Shown here: positions 1-8,443 of the stretch, piece by piece
How positions within the stretch are numbered: the first letter of the stretch is position 1
Layout of the letters: every line of letters begins with the position of its first letter
Assembly: GCA_038147495.1 (NCBI GenBank)
Contig: JAYQTT010000003.1
Coordinates: 186,001 to 250,000, forward strand
Origin: MED-G116 sp038147495
Lineage (GTDB): Bacteria > Pseudomonadota > Alphaproteobacteria > Puniceispirillales > Puniceispirillaceae
Direction: 5' to 3'
DNA: 64,000 nt
Notes under the pieces: generated by a model
The model's input: only the letters and a program-made list of their open reading frames with translations
What the model was told of the DNA's origin: nothing
The model's database searches: none
Made by a program: the position numbers and the translations under genes

Positions 1-514
1 TCTTCCAACAATATGATTTGCCTGTGTAAAAAAGCCACTGACGCTGTTTTCAGGCACCGAGAGGACAATCACATCCTGTGGCATGATCACATCGTCACGC
101 GACACGCTTCGACCAAGCGCAAGCACCTGAATCATTTTTGGTGTTTGGGATCGTGTTGTTGATGGTGTTTTTTGGTTCAGCACACGCTTGTTCAGCGCTG
201 GCCAGATCGCGAGGCGTTTTTTCCGGCTTTTTTGTTGTCTTTACCGTTGATTTGAGGTTCGTTCTGACCACCAATGTCCAACCGGCAGACCCTGGGCAAT
301 TCACCTTGACGGTTTTCCAGCTGCCAAACATGGGCGCCACCGACAACGCTTTGCCGCAATTCACAAACTTGCGCGCCGAAGACACTTTTGGTTCACCCTG
401 AAGGCCTTGTGCCTCAAGCTCTTTGACCACAAGAACGTTGATATCACGGCCAAATATCGGACTTGTGCCCTGCGCATATGCTGTCTGACCGATGCTGAAG
501 ATCGCGACAAAGAC
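1..514 (-). CDS. flgA: Flagellar P-ring assembly chaperone FlgA, frameshifted and cut by window edge
   Basis: Periplasmic chaperone that helps FlgI assemble into the P-ring. From ATG at 514 a short signal peptide (hydrophobic stretch ending AYAQG) is followed by the FlgA N-terminal domain, with a Cys pair and a SWKTVKVNCPG-type strand. That frame stops at 95. The SAF-like C-terminal domain (reading VLALGRSVSRDDVIMP and on to FFTQANHIVGR) continues in the +1 frame to base 1 and beyond. The switch maps to a run of five T (135-139, AAAAA on the coding strand); four A would restore one frame. A GTG at 550 is an alternative start, overlapping the upstream stop. Last gene of the flgP-flgT-LysM-flgA run. 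The frameshift may be genuine or a sequencing error. Confidence 0.72.
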
Positions 515-542
515 CATCCAAAGAGCCTTTATGCCCGATGTT

Positions 543-992
543 TTACCCACCAATGAAATAGATCTGGTCACCGCGACTGTTCCCGTCTGAACTGCTACCC
601 TTGGCACGCTTGCCCATAACCAAATTTTTGATTTCATTCAGTGAAGGCAAATGCAGCTTCTTTTCTGCATATAGGAAATTGGCGTTTCCACGGACAAAGG
701 CGTGCGCGTTAACCTTGACAATCGCCATTTTGACAACCGAAAGGTCGAGGCCGCTATCGCCGTAATAGTTGGTTATCACATGGCTCAGCGTTTCTCCTGA
801 CTGAACCGTATGACTTGCCGTGTGGTTGGCGTCCCGAACAAACGGATGGTTTGCATTGACGCCACCGCCGGACTCTCCGGTAAATGACGGATATTCGAGA
901 ACCACAATCGGTGCTGATTGGGCGTTGGCAGGCTGGTTTAGCATCATAACGAAACCCGCTGCAGCAAGCATTGGAAGGATGTGTTTCATCAT
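543..992 (-). CDS. Secreted LysM/FimV-like protein of the flagellar H-ring operon
   Basis: 149-residue exported protein. The ATG at 992 overlaps the flgT stop as ATGA and is preceded by GGAG. The signal peptide runs from MMKHILPML to the ANAQ cleavage region. The middle, HTVQSGETLSHVITNYYG followed by VVKMAIVKVNAHAF and LYAEKKLHLPSL, matches the pattern of LysM-like domains at the N-terminus of FimV/HubP proteins: a GETL loop, an N-x-AF strand and a final LxLP. Known members bind or localise at cell-wall or pole structures. Its place between flgT and flgA suggests a part in anchoring the outer basal-body rings; that is inference. The C-terminus is short and Ser/Gly-rich. Confidence 0.62.
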   Translation of the reverse strand: MMKHILPMLAAAGFVMMLNQPANAQSAPIVVLEYPSFTGESGGGVNANHPFVRDANHTASHTVQSGETLSHVITNYYGDSGLDLSVVKMAIVKVNAHAFVRGNANFLYAEKKLHLPSLNEIKNLVMGKRAKGSSSDGNSRGDQIYFIGG

Positions 993-2167
993 CTCAACTC
1001 CATGAATTCTATTGTCGCGCCAGCAAGACTGGATTGGTCGCGCTGATTGTTCAGGGGCGTCAAAGTTGCGGTCATCTGATCGGCCGCACTTACCCGCAAT
1101 ATCTGCCATGGTGTGTCAGTGCCACTGGCTATGGCCAGCGAGTTTACGCCAACACCATGATGGATACCAAGCGGCACAGTCAGTTTGTTTTGTGCAAATT
1201 CGACCTCTGCGCGAAGCGGACGACATTGCAGACGAAGCGTAAAATCGTTGATAAAGTCGCCCAATCCCGCGCGCATTGCCGCGAGTACAGCGGGCCGTGT
1301 CGGGTTGGTCAGCACATCCATTGAGCGGATCAAACTTGATTGTTCAATCTTGATCACGTCATTCATCTCATGTTCGAGCAATGGTTCATATTCAGTGCCT
1401 GACAAAAGCCGCAACTTTACTTTCACATTCATCGTCCGGGTGGAAAGCACCAGATTGCCCTGTCTTTGGCCATCGAGATGAATTTCCGGAATGATCGCAA
1501 AATCACCCTGCTTCACCCGCACCCGACCGGTGGTGAGTGCGGCATAATCAAAATTGTCATTGCTTCGCGCCAGCGCAGCGGGATCAAGCCGTGTGCGGGT
1601 GGCATTGCGGACATTCAATGATGGTGATCTGTCCAGTAGCAGAACAACATCCCGCAACATCACATCGGCGAATTGGCGGCTCCAGGCGGGTGCCGTTGCA
1701 GCCATCTTAACCACTGGCGCATAAATCGTGACATTGCTGTGGCCACGCGCCTGACATTTACTCTCGGGAAGGTCGCCAACGGCCGCCTCAATGGTGACGG
1801 CATAATGCTCATCTTCAACCACCTCATTGACAATGCGGTAATCCAGAATGCGGCTGGCAGGACGCACGACAAAATGGTCATCGATCGCGGTGTCGGTGGT
1901 GATCAGCGAAAACCCGTCAATTTCAGCACCGCCATGCAACGCAGCTGTATAAAGCGCGTCCTCCAGCGCGACAAGGCGCGCCTCTTGTTCTGCGTCTTTG
2001 TGCATAATCACAGCGCGTCCGGTTGTCTGAACAAACTCAAAGCCAGACGCAATGGCGGCCTGTGCCAAAAACAGCAAAACCAACATCGCCATCAAACCAT
2101 AAAGGGCTCCTGCGGCCAGTTTGGCCGGGAGCCGGTTTTTCATGGTCTTTGTGCGGGAGAACGCCAT
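989..2167 (-). CDS. flgT: Flagellar assembly protein FlgT (H-ring)
   Basis: 392-residue exported protein starting at ATG 2167 (a GTG lies one codon upstream). A hydrophobic signal segment (ALYGLMAMLVLLFLAQAAIA) precedes a FEFVQTTGRAVI strand and the EARLVALEDALYTAALHGGAEIDGF segment typical of the FlgT N-terminal domain. Beta-rich middle and C-terminal domains follow. In Vibrio, FlgT forms the H-ring around the LP ring and helps recruit stator-associated proteins of a sodium-driven motor. Length agrees with the family. It follows flgP by 14 bases and is coupled to the LysM-like gene by an ATGA overlap. Confidence 0.8.
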   Translation of the reverse strand: MAFSRTKTMKNRLPAKLAAGALYGLMAMLVLLFLAQAAIASGFEFVQTTGRAVIMHKDAEQEARLVALEDALYTAALHGGAEIDGFSLITTDTAIDDHFVVRPASRILDYRIVNEVVEDEHYAVTIEAAVGDLPESKCQARGHSNVTIYAPVVKMAATAPAWSRQFADVMLRDVVLLLDRSPSLNVRNATRTRLDPAALARSNDNFDYAALTTGRVRVKQGDFAIIPEIHLDGQRQGNLVLSTRTMNVKVKLRLLSGTEYEPLLEHEMNDVIKIEQSSLIRSMDVLTNPTRPAVLAAMRAGLGDFINDFTLRLQCRPLRAEVEFAQNKLTVPLGIHHGVGVNSLAIASGTDTPWQILRVSAADQMTATLTPLNNQRDQSSLAGATIEFMELR

Positions 2168-2181
2168 CACATTTGTCCGCG

Positions 2182-2745
2182 CTAGCTGATTTGTGTACGC
2201 GCTGTCTGCATCAGGTGACTGATCATATCGCGATCAATTTCCAGCACGATTTCATAAGTGTCTGAACCGGTCGGGTTGATCCTCACAGTACGCGCACCTC
2301 GAATGGTGCCGGAAACAACACCGCGGAAGGTGTCATTCTGCACCATCAGGTCAATCACGGTTGTCGAACTGTCAACCTTCAGGCCGTGGATCTGTTCGGC
2401 AAGGTCACGCATCGCTGCCATACGAGCAGAGCGGATCGCCATCAGGCGTTTCTGCGCATCCGACGCACCGGGCTGTGATGACACCACCGCATAGCCGACA
2501 GCTGTCAAGGTTGGCACCTCTTCTGCCGTGGCATCAAAAACCTCTTTGATTGAAGCCAGCGACTGTGCCTGACTGCTGTCACCAAGAGCCTGAGCCGGCG
2601 CCGACGTGGCAAGACCAACATGGCCTGGTACATGACAGCCTGACAGGCCAAGCATGGCAACGGCGGTAAGAGTTAGGGCAATCGGGCTTTTCCGCATCAG
2701 CGCGGCGCTTGATGCACCTTTTGTGAGCAAAGACGTGAATGACAT
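2182..2745 (-). CDS. flgP: Outer-membrane lipoprotein FlgP (flagellar H-ring)
   Basis: 187-residue lipoprotein. The lipobox LGLSGC puts the lipidated Cys at residue 37, after a hydrophobic stretch; an internal ATG (2697) would give a more usual signal length, but the AAGGA ribosome site lies before ATG 2745. The mature part has the LPP20/FlgP pattern: GYAVVSSQPG, a helix with RLMAIRSARMAAMRDLAEQIHGLKV, then GTIRGARTV and a C-terminal EIVLEIDRDM strand. FlgP homologues form outer-membrane disks around polar flagellar motors in Vibrio and Campylobacter. First gene of a leftward operon; FlgO, often its partner, is not seen here. A sigma-54-type promoter lies just upstream. Confidence 0.8.
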   Translation of the reverse strand: MSFTSLLTKGASSAALMRKSPIALTLTAVAMLGLSGCHVPGHVGLATSAPAQALGDSSQAQSLASIKEVFDATAEEVPTLTAVGYAVVSSQPGASDAQKRLMAIRSARMAAMRDLAEQIHGLKVDSSTTVIDLMVQNDTFRGVVSGTIRGARTVRINPTGSDTYEIVLEIDRDMISHLMQTARTQIS

Positions 2746-2789
2746 GGCGCGTCCTTTTCCTTTGGTCGGTTAAATCGCTGACATCGGCA

Positions 2790-2807
2790 ATGCATTATTC
2801 ATGCCAG
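2790..2807 (-). promoter_or_regulatory. Sigma-54-type promoter for flgP operon
   Basis: On the minus strand the sequence reads TGGCATGAATAATGC. The GG (complement of 2804-2805) and GC (complement of 2792-2793) are separated by exactly 10 bases, as sigma-54 -24/-12 elements require. Agreement with TGGCAC-N5-TTGC is partial (one change in each half). The implied start, near 2780, leaves about 35 bases before the flgP ATG. Confidence 0.5.
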
Positions 2808-2877
2808 TTACCGGCCCTGATTTGAAAACCATCCCAAAACACCCTGAATTTTGGCAAATTTCAGCCAGATTTTCGAA

Positions 2878-2894
2878 CTGGCACATAATTTGCC
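2878..2894 (+). promoter_or_regulatory. Sigma-54 promoter for flhA operon
   Basis: TGGCAC (2879-2884), five bases, then TTGC (2890-2893): a perfect match to the sigma-54 core with the correct 10-base GG-to-GC distance. It lies 200 bases before flhA and faces it, diverging from the flgP promoter. The stretch 2746-3094 holds no gene apart from these sites and a leader ending in AGGAGATATGTC before the flhA ATG. Confidence 0.7.
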
Positions 2895-3094
2895 TTCTTT
2901 TCCCTGCGCGCGATGGGAAATACCCCGTCAAGCCACTGAAAATTGTTATTACGCAAGAATTGTGCAAACCGGGGACATTCGAATTAGTCATGTATTTTCA
3001 ATTGTCTAGAAAAATTGAACGCCGTGCCGGAAAGACCAATGTCCACCCGCTTTAATTGCTGGAATTTTGACAGAACCTGTTCAGGAGATATGTC

Positions 3095-5194
3095 ATGGAA
3101 ATGACACTTGCCCGTCTTGGGCTGAATGATCCGAAGACCTTCCTGACCAGCTCGGTGATGCCGCTTGGCATCCTGGCACTGGTTGCGATGATGGTTCTGC
3201 CGCTTCCGGTTTTCCTTCTTGATACATTCTTCGTGTCAAACATTCTGGTATCGTTGCTGATCCTGATGGTCGCCATGCATACCAACCGGCCATTGGATTT
3301 CTCAAGCTTTCCCAGCCTGCTGCTGATCGCGACCATTCTGCGTCTTGGCCTGAATGTCGCCTCCACACGTATTGTCCTGAGTGAAGGTCACACCGGGCCT
3401 GATGCTGCCGGAAAAGTCATCGAAGCCTTTGGTGAATTTGTGATCTCCGGCAATTATGCTGTCGGCCTGTTTGTCTTTATCATCTTGATCATCATTAACC
3501 TTGTGGTGATTACCAAGGGTGCTGGCCGCGTATCAGAGGTATCAGCCCGCTTCACTTTGGACGCGATGCCCGGCAAGCAGATGGCGATTGACGCCGACCT
3601 TAATGCCGGCGTGCTGTCCAACGAAGAAGCCAAGACAAGACGCGAGGAAATCTCGCAAGAGGCTGATTTTTATGGCGCCATGGATGGTGCATCCAAATTT
3701 GTCAAAGGGGATGCGATTGCCTCAATCCTGATCCTGATCATCAACATTGTTGGTGGTTTGATCATTGGCATCACCCAACATAATTTGCCTGTAGGCATTG
3801 CAGCCGAGACCTATGTGTTGCTGTCGATCGGTGACGGACTTGTCGCGCAGATCCCATCGCTTTTGCTTGCGATTTCAACAGCCATCATCGTTACCCGCGT
3901 TTCTGCGACACATGATATGGCAGAAAATATCGGCAAGCAGGTCAGCCTGTCACGTGCTTGGATTCCTGTATCTGGCGTGCTGACATTGATCGGCTTTGTC
4001 CCCGGCATGCCAAATCTGATGTTCCTCGTTGCGGCGGCGGTTGCCGGCGGCGTTGGCTATTGGTCATGGATGCGCGAGAAACTCGCCGAGCAGGATAATG
4101 AGTTTGCCGAGGATGGTGAGGCCGCGGAGGCGAAGTCACCAGACATGATTGATCTGGATGATATTGCCGACAATTCTGCAATCTCGATCCAGCTTGGATA
4201 TGGGTTGGTCGAGATGGTCGAAGAGGACAGCGGCGGCCCCCTCACCAACCGCATTACTGGCATTCGCCGACAGGTGTCCAAGGCACTTGGCTTTGTTTTG
4301 CCGGCCGTGCGCATTCGTGATGACATGACCTTGGATGCCAACACCTATCGCATTCGGGTTGGCCAAACCATCGTTGGCGAAGATAAAATCTATCCAGACC
4401 GCAAGCTTGCCATTCCGGGTGACGAAACTACTGTGAAAATTGACGGAATTGAGGTCAAGGACCCCTCTTTCGGCATGGACGCGACATGGATCGCCACAAA
4501 CCAACAGGCGGAGGCAGAGGCAAAAGGGTATGTCGTGGTGTTGCCGGAATCTGTGATGGCAACGCATCTGTCACAAGTGCTGCACAAATATGCCAGCCAG
4601 CTGATTGGTCAGGATGATGTGCAGGGGCTTCTCGATAATTTATCGCAGTCGGCGCCAAATCTGGTCGAATCAGTTGTGCCAAAGCTGGTGCCTCTCCACA
4701 CTTTGACCAGCATCCTTCGTCTTTTGCTTGAAGAGCGTGTCCCGATCAGTGACCTGCGGCGCATTCTGGAAAACCTGCCTGCTCTGGCGGCGCGCAATCT
4801 TGGGCCCGCTGAGACGGCAGAGGCCTTACGCCCGGTTCTGGCGGGTCTGTTGATCCAGCAGGTTGCCCCCCTAAACCAGCCATTGCCGGTGATGACACTG
4901 GAATCAGACCTTGAACATATGCTGATTTCCATGGCGCGACAAAGCGGTGAAGAAGGGCTTGTCATCGAGAATTCGCTGGCCGAGCAAATCCTCAAGAAAA
5001 TCGTGCAGTCGAATGAAGAACTCGGCGCTGAGGGCAAGCAATCGGTGATGGTTGTGTCACCGGCAATTCGCCGCGTGTTCTCGCATTTCATTCGTCAACA
5101 TATTGATGATCAGGTTGTCCTGGCATTCACCGAGTTGCCGGAAACCAGAAAGATTGAAGTTGTGGCCACAATCAGCAACGCCACGCAACAGTGA
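3095..5194 (+). CDS. flhA: Flagellar type III export gate protein FlhA
   Basis: 699 residues, the normal length for FlhA, the integral-membrane component of the flagellar export gate. The N-terminal half has about eight membrane segments, with the conserved LRLGLNVASTRIVL and GNYAVGLFVFIILIIINLVVITKG runs and the FHIPEP-type loop reading RFTLDAMPGKQMAIDADLNAG. The C-terminal cytoplasmic half binds export chaperones and the ATPase complex and carries the family's conserved blocks around YGLVEMV and VVSPAIRRVFSHFI. The start is preceded by AGGAG. First gene of flhA-flhF-flhG-fliA, an order typical of polar flagella. Confidence 0.96.
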   Translation: MEMTLARLGLNDPKTFLTSSVMPLGILALVAMMVLPLPVFLLDTFFVSNILVSLLILMVAMHTNRPLDFSSFPSLLLIATILRLGLNVASTRIVLSEGHTGPDAAGKVIEAFGEFVISGNYAVGLFVFIILIIINLVVITKGAGRVSEVSARFTLDAMPGKQMAIDADLNAGVLSNEEAKTRREEISQEADFYGAMDGASKFVKGDAIASILILIINIVGGLIIGITQHNLPVGIAAETYVLLSIGDGLVAQIPSLLLAISTAIIVTRVSATHDMAENIGKQVSLSRAWIPVSGVLTLIGFVPGMPNLMFLVAAAVAGGVGYWSWMREKLAEQDNEFAEDGEAAEAKSPDMIDLDDIADNSAISIQLGYGLVEMVEEDSGGPLTNRITGIRRQVSKALGFVLPAVRIRDDMTLDANTYRIRVGQTIVGEDKIYPDRKLAIPGDETTVKIDGIEVKDPSFGMDATWIATNQQAEAEAKGYVVVLPESVMATHLSQVLHKYASQLIGQDDVQGLLDNLSQSAPNLVESVVPKLVPLHTLTSILRLLLEERVPISDLRRILENLPALAARNLGPAETAEALRPVLAGLLIQQVAPLNQPLPVMTLESDLEHMLISMARQSGEEGLVIENSLAEQILKKIVQSNEELGAEGKQSVMVVSPAIRRVFSHFIRQHIDDQVVLAFTELPETRKIEVVATISNATQQ

Positions 5195-5247
5195 TAAATC
5201 GCCCGAGACGGGCAGTGAATTGAACCTGCAAAGGGAAGGACAGTGAA

Positions 5248-6477
5248 ATGACAACCATCAGAGTTTCTGCGCTGGATACGGCACAGGCCATGGATGAAAT
5301 TGTTTCCAGACTGGGATCGGACGCAATGATCATCGACACGATCAAGCGCAACGGCAAGATTGAGATGATCGCCACAGATGACCCGACCGATCACGTTTCT
5401 GGCACCAAGGATCGGCGTGCAGACAGTCATGACAAGGTACTGTCATATGAAGCCGAGGCACCAAGCCGTGAGGAGATGATCAAGAGTGCCGCCGAAGCAA
5501 TGGCTAAACTCCAGCAGCATGATGATGAGCCTTTGCCGCGCTTCAACGAAATTTTTGATCGGAAAATGATTGGCGGTGGCGGCACTACAAAAACGCATGA
5601 AAGGGCCATGCCATCGACCGCGAGCGGACAGCGCAAGCCTGTTTCCGAGACTACGGCCCTGCAGGTTGAACTGGCGGAAATCAAATCGATGCTGAGCGGC
5701 ATGATGATTACCCAGCCCGAAGGTCTAAGCCAACAGCTTGGCAGAACCACTGCGGTACAGCTTCGTCAGGCAGGATTTAGCCAACAGATCATCCAACAGT
5801 TGAAGGATGAATTCAGTAACAAGGAAGACGATGTGGCGCGTGAGGCGTTCAATGAAGCCATCGCCAGACGGCTTGTGAGGACAGACACTTATGATCTTCT
5901 TGAGCGCCGACTGATCTGTGTTGTCGGCAGCTCCGGGTCCGGAAAAACCACCCTTGCGAGCAAGATTGCTGCCTATTGCAAGGAACGCACGATCATTGAC
6001 CGTGTGATGCTTGGCGCGGTGTCAGATCAGAGCACCAGCGCGGGTGACGAGATCAAGGATTACGCCAGATTGATGAACATGAAATCTGACGCCTTCAGAA
6101 TCACGGAACTGTCTGAGCGCATCAAGGAAACCAGCAACCAGATGATTGTTGATGTGTCTGCGGCACCGGAAAAAGCGGTTCAGGCAATCAGTGACTGCTG
6201 TCGCGAAATCGGCGCTGGCAAGGTCGCTGTTGTGCAAGCCCTGCCTGGCGGTTCCAGCGCCACCATGATCAAACATCAATGCGCCAATTATCATGGTCTT
6301 GATTCAATGATTGCACTGACAAAACTTGATGAGTGCGAGGCCACTCCGGCTGAATTGTCTGCCCTGGCAACGCAAGGCACCGGAATTGGCCTTTTGACCG
6401 GCACCAAATCGATTGTTGGCGGAATTGCGATTGCGACAAGCCAGATCTTGGCGCAGTATCTTAGAGAAAACGCATAA
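5248..6477 (+). CDS. flhF: Flagellar biosynthesis SRP-type GTPase FlhF, with degenerate G3
   Basis: 409 residues. FlhF marks the pole for flagellum assembly. The N-terminal B region is charged; the NG domain begins near residue 190. The G1 P-loop GSSGSGKTT (about residue 227) and the G4 motif TKLD (about 358) are intact. The G3 position, normally DTAG, reads VDVSAAP near residue 300, and the GDTYR-like G2 block is replaced by GAVSDQSTSAGDE. Dimer-driven GTP hydrolysis may therefore be altered; that is inference. It starts 53 bases after flhA with AAGGGAAGGA upstream and is followed by its usual partner flhG. Confidence 0.88.
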   Translation: MTTIRVSALDTAQAMDEIVSRLGSDAMIIDTIKRNGKIEMIATDDPTDHVSGTKDRRADSHDKVLSYEAEAPSREEMIKSAAEAMAKLQQHDDEPLPRFNEIFDRKMIGGGGTTKTHERAMPSTASGQRKPVSETTALQVELAEIKSMLSGMMITQPEGLSQQLGRTTAVQLRQAGFSQQIIQQLKDEFSNKEDDVAREAFNEAIARRLVRTDTYDLLERRLICVVGSSGSGKTTLASKIAAYCKERTIIDRVMLGAVSDQSTSAGDEIKDYARLMNMKSDAFRITELSERIKETSNQMIVDVSAAPEKAVQAISDCCREIGAGKVAVVQALPGGSSATMIKHQCANYHGLDSMIALTKLDECEATPAELSALATQGTGIGLLTGTKSIVGGIAIATSQILAQYLRENA

Positions 6478-6499
6478 AGCAGATAGGGCATTATCAGTA

Positions 6500-7306
6500 A
6501 TGGCAACATCTCTAGCTGTAGCAAGTGGCAAAGGCGGCGTTGGCAAGACCAGCATCGCTGTGAATCTCAGCTTGGCCATGGCGCAAATTGGGCGCCGTGT
6601 TACGCTGCTCGATGCCGATTTTGGCATGGCCAACGCCCATATCCTGCTTGGCGTAAATCCCGAACATTTCATCATTGATGCTATTAATGGCAAGGTCAGC
6701 CTTGCAGATGCCCTCTGCATTGCGCCAAAGGGGTTGAAGTTTGTATCCGGTGGAACCGGCCTTCTTGAGATGCTGAACCTCGATGAAAAGACGCGCTATC
6801 AATCTATTCGCATGATGGAAGAGTTAAGCGAGCAAACCGATCTTCTGGTCGCAGATGCGCCAGCCGGTGCCTCGGACAGTTCTATCGCCTTTGTCGCCGC
6901 CGCTGACAGGATCATTGTGGTTCTGGTAGGTGAGCCAACCAGCTTTCTTGACGCCTATTCCCTGATCAAAGCGGCAAATATCGAGAGCAATGTTCATAAT
7001 TTCTGCATTGTGGTGAACATGGCACGCAACGAGGCTGAAGCGAAAAAACATTTCAATAAATTCAACGAGATCGCCACGCGGTTCCTTGATGTGCATTTGA
7101 CCTATGCCGGTCACGTTCCATTGTCGGAAAGGATGCGCCAATCAGTCGTCAAGCGCAGTCCTGTTGGCCTTGGTGATCAGGAGTGGATTGAAAACCGCTG
7201 TTTCAGGTCAATTGTCAGAGCTGTTCTGGGATCTCCAGCTAATTCGCATTCAGGTATTCGCTTTTTCAATGAGAGTACAGCGATAACGGAGCAGGAGCCA
7301 GCATAG
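6500..7306 (+). CDS. flhG: Flagellar number regulator FlhG (MinD/ParA-type ATPase)
   Basis: 268 residues. The deviant Walker A (GKGGVGKTS, near residue 11), DADFGMANAHILLG, and the LVADAPAGASDSS Walker B region define a MinD-like ATPase of the FlhG/FleN/YlxH group, which limits flagellar number and antagonises FlhF. The ATG at 6500 gives the expected N-terminus just before the P-loop; an upstream in-frame extension overlaps flhF and is unlikely. It overlaps the GTG start of fliA by one base. The C-terminal amphipathic helix is not obvious by eye. Confidence 0.92.
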   Translation: MATSLAVASGKGGVGKTSIAVNLSLAMAQIGRRVTLLDADFGMANAHILLGVNPEHFIIDAINGKVSLADALCIAPKGLKFVSGGTGLLEMLNLDEKTRYQSIRMMEELSEQTDLLVADAPAGASDSSIAFVAAADRIIVVLVGEPTSFLDAYSLIKAANIESNVHNFCIVVNMARNEAEAKKHFNKFNEIATRFLDVHLTYAGHVPLSERMRQSVVKRSPVGLGDQEWIENRCFRSIVRAVLGSPANSHSGIRFFNESTAITEQEPA

Positions 7307-8025
7307 TGAAAAACCAGTATCTTGAGCAAAAGCCTGATGTTGAAGAGCTGATAACCGGCCATATGGAACTAGTACGCCGTATCGCATGGCAGATGCACGG
7401 GCGTGTTCATGCATCTGTTGAAGTTGAGGATCTGGTCCAGATTGGCTATTACGGGCTCGTTTTGGCCGCACAAAATTACACGGTTCAAGAAGGTGCAAGC
7501 TTTACCAGCTATGCGGGTCTCAGAATTCGCGGCAGCATTGTCGATCATTTGCGCAAGAACTCAAACCTTTGTCGCACCACAATCCAAATGCAGCAGCGAG
7601 CCAAAAAAGTCGAACATCAGCTGCAAATGCAGCTTGGCCGCTCGCCAACATCCGAGGAAGTGGCAGAAAAGCTTGGCATTACAGATGAAGAGATGATGGA
7701 TTGGGAGCAGGCGTTTCAAGCCAATGTTCATCAGTCCCTCGACAGCGTCTATGACGATTTTTCGATTTGGTTTGTGTCTCCTGAAAACACGCCAGAAGAG
7801 AATATGAGCGATGGCCAGTTGCGCGAAATACTTAAAACCGCGTTGCGCACCCTGCCAGAGCGCGAAGCTCTGGTAATTCAGCTTTATTATGTCGAAGAAC
7901 TGAACGTCTATGAAATTGCTGAAGTTCTGGAAGTGACAACCGGCCGCGTCTCACAGATCAAGAAAGCGGCAATCGGACGGTTGCGAAACTTTATTCAGGA
8001 TATGGACAAACAAGACTTTGATTGA
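7306..8025 (+). CDS. fliA: RNA polymerase sigma-28 factor FliA
   Basis: 239 residues. It has sigma region 2 (ELVRRIAWQMHGRV then VEDLVQIGYYGLVLAAQNY), region 3 (GRSPTSEEVAEKLGITDEEM) and region 4 (LRTLPEREALVIQLYYVEELNVYEIAEVLEVTTGRVSQIKK). This is the layout of flagellar sigma FliA, which drives late flagellar genes such as flagellin. The start is GTG at 7306, overlapping the flhG stop, so translation is probably coupled. It follows flhG in a transcript apparently started by sigma-54. Confidence 0.94.
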   Translation: MKNQYLEQKPDVEELITGHMELVRRIAWQMHGRVHASVEVEDLVQIGYYGLVLAAQNYTVQEGASFTSYAGLRIRGSIVDHLRKNSNLCRTTIQMQQRAKKVEHQLQMQLGRSPTSEEVAEKLGITDEEMMDWEQAFQANVHQSLDSVYDDFSIWFVSPENTPEENMSDGQLREILKTALRTLPEREALVIQLYYVEELNVYEIAEVLEVTTGRVSQIKKAAIGRLRNFIQDMDKQDFD

Positions 8026-8435
8026 TGACGGTTAACTGGCAACAAACTAATCAAATCAGCATGTCAGTCCGCAGTGCCGAGCTTCGTATGCCGGGGCTTG
8101 GCAGCGGGTCATTTCTGGCGCTGTCATGCCAGTTGGTTAGCATCGCCCGCGGCACTTGCCAGCTGGAAATATTTCCCAAATCCGGCGACCGCATTGAGGC
8201 TGGTGATGTTCTTGAGATCCTTGTTGACCGTCCGTTGATGGCCGCAAGTCTGGGTGTGACCGAAGATCTATTCAAAAATCTGAATGAAAATATTGACCGC
8301 AGTGGATCGCGTCCGATCGGCATAACGCTTACGCTGGCCGAAGAACTGGCCGTCAGCATCGCTGGCGATCTGAGGATCAATGAGAAAACCTGCGTCAAAA
8401 TCACTGACGCGAGTTTTGTTTTCCCGCTTCGTTAG
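8025..8435 (+). CDS. Hypothetical protein at end of the flhA-fliA operon
   Basis: 136 residues, not recognised. The ATG shares one base with the fliA stop, so it is almost certainly translated with fliA. No signal peptide or membrane segment. The sequence alternates short beta-like strands (FLALSCQLVSI, CQLEIFP, DVLEILVD) and ends with ITDASFVFPLR, suggesting a small beta-rich cytoplasmic domain. A flagellar role is inferred only from position. It converges with the next gene 8 bases downstream. Confidence 0.7.
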   Translation: MTVNWQQTNQISMSVRSAELRMPGLGSGSFLALSCQLVSIARGTCQLEIFPKSGDRIEAGDVLEILVDRPLMAASLGVTEDLFKNLNENIDRSGSRPIGITLTLAEELAVSIAGDLRINEKTCVKITDASFVFPLR

Positions 8436-8443
8436 TTTTTGCT

